From positions 1-10,969 of the forward strand of contig NZ_CALNBI010000255.1 of NCBI RefSeq assembly GCF_937874145.1: a DNA stretch of 10,969 bases, read 5' to 3'. The position numbers and the translations under genes were made by a program. This document shows positions 7,453 through 10,969 of the stretch, one piece after another. Position 1 is the first letter of the stretch, and every line of letters starts with the position of its first letter. The notes beneath the pieces are model-generated. The model saw nothing but the letters and a program-made list of their open reading frames with translations, did no database searches and had not been told where the DNA came from. Source of the stretch: an uncultured Chitinophaga sp. (GTDB lineage Bacteria > Bacteroidota > Bacteroidia > Chitinophagales > Chitinophagaceae).

Positions 7453-10400
7453 TCAAAGCACCGACACCGTCCCTTTTTCCCGGATTTCCCTGCCGCCGAG
7501 GTCGATGCCCTGGAGGAACCAGACATAAGTGCCCCGCGACACCGGAACCCCGTTCCGCTTCCCGTCCCAGCCGGTTTGCAGGTCGCGGGTGGTGAACACG
7601 GTGTTGCCCCAGCGGTCGTACACGGTGAAATGCAGGAGCTTTTGCAGCCCGAGGGTTCTCAGCCGGAACACGTCATTAACGCCGTCGCCGTTCGGAGTGA
7701 AGGCGTTCGGCAGCACGACTTTTACCTCATCTACGACTTTCACCGTTACCGTCTCCGGGCTGCTGGCGCAATCCCCTTTTTTCAGGATCACCTGGAAATT
7801 AGTGGTTTGGGTGAGGCCCGGGATGTGGAACGTGCCGTCGGTGCTGGTAGCCAGCGGACTGTTGCCGCTTGCGGCAAATAACTGGTAAGTACCGTTCCCG
7901 CGGTTGTTCACTTTCAGCACGGCATCCATTCCGGCGAGGATTTCAAGGTCCGTGTAATCCGGCGGCGGGAGCATGGCGTTGATGTTGCCGATGAACACGG
8001 GCGTGCTTTCCACGATACAGCCGTAAGTGTCGGTGACTTTCAGGATGTATCTTCCGGCGGGCGCGTTCGCCAGATTTGCATCGGTAGACAAAACATCGCC
8101 ATCCTGCTGCCAGGCGTAGCTGAAAGGAGGGGCCCCCATTGCCCGGATGCCGGTAATGGCGCCGGTGCTGTTTTGGCATTCGTCGTTTTTAACCGCCATG
8201 CCTGACTGGTCGATCGTGGGCAACGGTGGCATCAGGAGGGTGACGCTCGTTAACTTTTGCTCGCAGCCGTTCCTGTCCGTCATGTGCAGGGTGTAGGTCC
8301 CGTTACCGAGGTTGTCGAGGGCGTTGGTGGTGCCGATGACCGTTCCGGACGCATCAGACCAGCGGTAGCTGGCGGGCGTGGGACCGGAAGTGATGTCGAC
8401 ACTGATCGTACCATCGTTATTTCCGCAATATGGCGCTCTTGTATGGACCGTATGTACCACCTGTTGGGCGGTGGATTGTGGTATCCGGAAATTCTTTGTG
8501 GCACTGCAGCCGGTGGCATTTTCCATGAGGAGGTCGTAACTCCCCGCCGGTACGTTGGCCAGGTCTGCATCCCGCCCAACGACAGTGCCGGAGGCATCGG
8601 TCCAGGTGTAAGTTTCGGCATTTTGCGCCCTGATCCCGGTAACCCCGCCCGTGATCGCATTGCATGCGTTGGGAACGACAACCGTGGATGCATAGTCCGG
8701 GACGATTGCGCCTATGTCCCTCAGTTCAAACGTGTCCGATTCCGCAGCCGGACAACTACTTTCATCCGCATAATGCAAAACGTATTTCCCGGCCGGGACG
8801 CCCTGCAGCCGGAGGTCGCTGCCAACGGTGGCGCCACTGGCATTTTTCCAGGTGTACTGGATCACGCCCGTGCCGCTGACGATGATGTTGCCAATGCTCC
8901 CGGCAGGCTGGCCGCAGGCGGGATGTGCGAGCGTTGCGCCGGAAACATCGATGGTGGGGCCGTCCGCGTTGGTGATGATGAATGGCCCGGCCTGGGCGCT
9001 GCACCCGTTGACGGCATCGGTGATGGTCAGGTGGTACGCGCCGGACCCGACGTTCAGGAGCTCATCTCCCTGCCCGACTTCCTGACCGGCCGCGTTCGTC
9101 CACACTTTAGTGAGATTCAGGCCATACGTATAGACGTTGGTGATGCTGCCGTTCTTCTGCCCGCAGCTGCTGTTTCGGATATTCTCCCAGCTTCTGTCGA
9201 TGGAAGGTGATTTGTCCTCGATCATATATGCACCGTAAAGCACTTTGCATTCCGGCTTATTGCAACCGGCGGAGTTGACGGCCAGCACGTATTGCCCGGC
9301 CGGTACGTTCTTCAGCGCGGTATCCGAACCTACAATATTTCCGTTCAGATCTTCCCAATGGATTTCGTGCCCGCGCAGCACTGAAATTCCCGTGATGCTG
9401 CCGGTGCTTTGGCCGCAGGCGGTGTGTGTGATGACGAGATTTTGCTGGTCGATTTTAGCGGTGGAATATTCGGAAGTGGCGCCGAAGGCATCCGTGGCGG
9501 TCAGTATAACGCCGGTTATCCCGGGCGGGAAGTTATAGCTCCAGTTGCCGTTGGCATCGGCTTGCATGGAAGTCAGGTATTTGCGGCCGTCGCATTTGGA
9601 AAACATGCTGCAATTATAAGGTGCAAACAACTCCAGGGTTGCATTGGGCGTGGCTTTCCCGCCGATGGCCGTGGCATTGCAGTAGGTAACGTTGACGAAC
9701 GGGGCTTCTCTTCCTGCCTTGCCTTCTTGCCAATATAGATTGATGTTGCCGTAATAATTGCAGAACATTTCATTTTTCGAAATGGTTACCTGGTAACTTT
9801 CGTTCACGGAAATACCGACTCCGCCGGTGGCGATAATATTGGCATTCGCTTCCGTTCCACCGATATACCCCCTTTTGCTGCAATTATAAAGCAATATGCC
9901 GGTGCTGGAACTTGAAATGGACTTGGCACCGGTAATGTCGGTGCCGATTTTGTTCCTGACGATCTCAAAAAAGCCATCATGATTGGCGAGATAAATCCCG
10001 TGTTTTTCGTCGCCGGAAATCAGGTTGTCGGCGATATATACATCGGAAGTAGAAGAGGCCACATATACCTGCGGTCCGTCGATATGCCTTTTGCTGACCG
10101 TGCCCGCCGCATTGGTGCCGATGCGGTTGTTAACGACCTGGACGGCCCCTCCATGGCTGGACACATAGATGCCGCCGTATTCGCTGACCAGGAGATTCCC
10201 TTCCGCAGCGGTCATGCCGCCGAACAGCAGGTTTTTCATAGTATGGAACTCGGCCGATACCATATTGGCCAGGTCATAAATGGTGGAGGTTTCGCCGTCT
10301 TCTTCGATACCAATGATATTCGACTGCACTTTAATATCGTCTGTTTCAGCGCCATCCTGCGAGATGCCGCGGGAGAAACCGTTGATAAGGTTCCCTTTTC

Positions 10401-10969
10401 CCGGCGCGCCGATCGTGATATGATTACCTCCGGTTATTTTGATGCCATAAGAATCATTGAAAAATGCAATGGTGGACTTTAGCGCCAGGCCATAAATCTC
10501 CACGTTATCTATGTTGGTCAGCTGGAATATTTGCCGGACGTCGACGCCGGTGGAAAAGGGGACAGGCCGGATGATGACCCTCGCCGTGCTGATGCCCAGG
10601 ACGGCCGTTGGCTGGGTAGACCCATCTATCACCAGGTTCCCCGAAAGCGCCGGGAGTGCAGATTCCAGGACGATGGTCCTATCGGCCCAGGTGGCGCCGG
10701 GTTCGGCGGAGTCGACGAGAATGCCGGCGGGGGTGTCGATGCGGAACGCGGCAGGGGTGAAGCGGACTTGGGCGGGGCGGCCGAAGAGTTCGCCGGTGAT
10801 GATGTGGGGTTCGGCGGTGAGGACGAAGTTTACGGGGCGTCCGACGAGTCCCCACCCGTCGGGTTCGGAGAGCCCGGTGGGTCGTTCGGGTGCGAAACGT
10901 TCGATGTCGGTGATCGTGATCGGCGGGATGCCGGCCTCCTCCTCCTGCTCCTCATCGGGTTCCTCGCCG
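7453..10969 (-). CDS. Large secreted surface protein: beta-helix, six SprB-like repeats and type IX secretion CHU_C domain (N-terminus cut)
   Basis: The frame is open from the right edge to the stop at 7453-7455 (1171 residues visible); the true start and signal peptide lie outside. From the N-terminal side: an acidic stretch (10936-10968), a beta-rich segment (about 10680-10930), a right-handed parallel beta-helix of the kind marked by LPALSGNLVIDGSTQP and repeated NxIGT-G motifs (about 10677-9673), an Ig-like domain ending ATDAFGATSEYS (9460-9669), six SprB-like repeats (7954-9426), another Ig-like stretch (7723-7953) and the gliding-motility-associated C-terminal domain (7456-7722; LPNAFTPNGDGVNDVF, VYDRWGN, GWDGKRNG, GTYVWFL). 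The last is a type B sorting signal for the type IX secretion system, so the protein is exported and placed on the surface or released. Likely roles are adhesion, gliding or polysaccharide contact; no catalytic residues can be assigned to the helix. It is probably a separate unit from the sigma operon. Confidence 0.92.
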   Translation of the reverse strand, partial: GEEPDEEQEEEAGIPPITITDIERFAPERPTGLSEPDGWGLVGRPVNFVLTAEPHIITGELFGRPAQVRFTPAAFRIDTPAGILVDSAEPGATWADRTIVLESALPALSGNLVIDGSTQPTAVLGISTARVIIRPVPFSTGVDVRQIFQLTNIDNVEIYGLALKSTIAFFNDSYGIKITGGNHITIGAPGKGNLINGFSRGISQDGAETDDIKVQSNIIGIEEDGETSTIYDLANMVSAEFHTMKNLLFGGMTAAEGNLLVSEYGGIYVSSHGGAVQVVNNRIGTNAAGTVSKRHIDGPQVYVASSTSDVYIADNLISGDEKHGIYLANHDGFFEIVRNKIGTDITGAKSISSSSTGILLYNCSKRGYIGGTEANANIIATGGVGISVNESYQVTISKNEMFCNYYGNINLYWQEGKAGREAPFVNVTYCNATAIGGKATPNATLELFAPYNCSMFSKCDGRKYLTSMQADANGNWSYNFPPGITGVILTATDAFGATSEYSTAKIDQQNLVITHTACGQSTGSITGISVLRGHEIHWEDLNGNIVGSDTALKNVPAGQYVLAVNSAGCNKPECKVLYGAYMIEDKSPSIDRSWENIRNSSCGQKNGSITNVYTYGLNLTKVWTNAAGQEVGQGDELLNVGSGAYHLTITDAVNGCSAQAGPFIITNADGPTIDVSGATLAHPACGQPAGSIGNIIVSGTGVIQYTWKNASGATVGSDLRLQGVPAGKYVLHYADESSCPAAESDTFELRDIGAIVPDYASTVVVPNACNAITGGVTGIRAQNAETYTWTDASGTVVGRDADLANVPAGSYDLLMENATGCSATKNFRIPQSTAQQVVHTVHTRAPYCGNNDGTISVDITSGPTPASYRWSDASGTVIGTTNALDNLGNGTYTLHMTDRNGCEQKLTSVTLLMPPLPTIDQSGMAVKNDECQNSTGAITGIRAMGAPPFSYAWQQDGDVLSTDANLANAPAGRYILKVTDTYGCIVESTPVFIGNINAMLPPPDYTDLEILAGMDAVLKVNNRGNGTYQLFAASGNSPLATSTDGTFHIPGLTQTTNFQVILKKGDCASSPETVTVKVVDEVKVVLPNAFTPNGDGVNDVFRLRTLGLQKLLHFTVYDRWGNTVFTTRDLQTGWDGKRNGVPVSRGTYVWFLQGIDLGGREIREKGTVSVL
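7456..7722 (-). other. CHU_C / gliding-motility-associated C-terminal domain (type IX sorting signal)
   Basis: The last 89 residues of the surface protein. They carry the hallmark PNAFTPNGDGVNDVFR start, the central VYDRWGNTVF, and GWDGKRNG followed by GTYVWFLQGID. The family is the type B cargo signal of the type IX secretion system, common in Chitinophagaceae and Cytophaga. It implies the genome encodes that secretion machinery elsewhere. Confidence 0.9.
7954..9426 (-). repeat. Six tandem SprB-like repeats of about 75-85 residues inside the surface protein
   Basis: Approximate units: 9196-9426, 8926-9171, 8677-8925, 8440-8673, 8188-8436 and 7954-8187. The shared pattern is C-G-x-x-x-G-S/T-I near the start, Y/W-x-W in the middle, D-A-S-G-x-V-V-G-x-D, then L-x-N-V-P-A-G-x-Y-x-L, and G-C near the end. 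Each unit has one early and one late Cys, 51-54 residues apart. Similarity is at protein level only; the DNA of the repeats has diverged. The family resembles the repeats of the gliding adhesin SprB. Confidence 0.8.
9673..10677 (-). other. Right-handed parallel beta-helix region with a period of about 60 residues
   Basis: A module of roughly 60 residues recurs about four times. It has IGG/IGA-x-x-x-x-GNLI-x-G, then a GIYV/GISV strand, then N-K/R-IGT-x-x-x-G. Examples are IGAPGKGNLING, NNRIGTNAAG, NLISGDEKHGIYL, NKIGTDITG and IGGTEANANII. This is the signature of NosD/pectate-lyase-like beta-helix modules common in large Bacteroidota surface proteins. No lyase active site is recognisable. Confidence 0.7.

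Noticed and set aside
7261..7881. Plus-strand frame beginning in the intergenic gap
   Set aside because: Most of it is antisense to the type IX sorting domain; no recognisable domain or upstream promoter.
10630..10632. GTG as a possible start of the large surface protein
   Set aside because: The frame stays open with sensible protein sequence through to the window edge, the GTG falls inside the LPALSGNLVIDGSTQP beta-helix motif, and no signal peptide follows it. The real start is outside.

Overview
The window reads as chromosomal DNA of a Bacteroidota member, most likely a soil or plant-associated Chitinophagaceae (Chitinophaga-like) species. The grounds are a SusC/SusD outer-membrane pair with an N-terminal STN domain, a FecR-type anti-sigma factor with a DUF4974-like C-terminus, an ECF sigma factor, a TAnnTTTG promoter element, and a giant surface protein ending in the gliding-motility-associated C-terminal (CHU_C, type IX secretion) domain. 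GC content looks well above half by eye, which is high for the phylum. The genus is an inference, not something the sequence proves.

All six genes lie on the minus strand, so transcription runs from high to low coordinates. At the right edge (7453-10969, incomplete at its N-terminus) is a secreted multidomain protein. Its visible order is an acidic stretch, a right-handed parallel beta-helix, an Ig-like domain, six SprB-like Cys-paired repeats, a second Ig-like stretch and a type IX sorting domain. A 250-bp gap (7203-7452) follows; it holds a good promoter -7 box and two inverted repeats. Next come the ECF sigma factor (6603-7202) and the FecR anti-sigma factor (5383-6522). A 90-bp gap containing a small palindrome and a hairpin leads to the STN-bearing SusC transporter (1879-5292), the SusD lipoprotein (356-1867) and, 4 bp later, the start of a secreted endonuclease/exonuclease/phosphatase (EEP) family enzyme (1-351, cut by the window edge).

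The five genes from sigma factor to EEP enzyme form one trans-envelope signalling and uptake unit. SusD captures a substrate at the surface and SusC imports it. The periplasmic STN domain of SusC contacts FecR, FecR releases the sigma factor, and the sigma factor presumably activates susC-susD-EEP. The closely coupled EEP gene suggests a phosphodiester or phosphomonoester substrate (nucleic acid, phospholipid head group, inositol phosphate) rather than a plain glycan; this is inference. The large surface protein upstream is probably a separate transcription unit. I saw no RNA genes, CRISPR arrays, insertion sequences or prophage genes. Nothing here is clearly a new system; the best leads are the EEP-linked SusCD unit, the architecture and composition shift of the large surface protein, and the palindromes in the two regulatory gaps.
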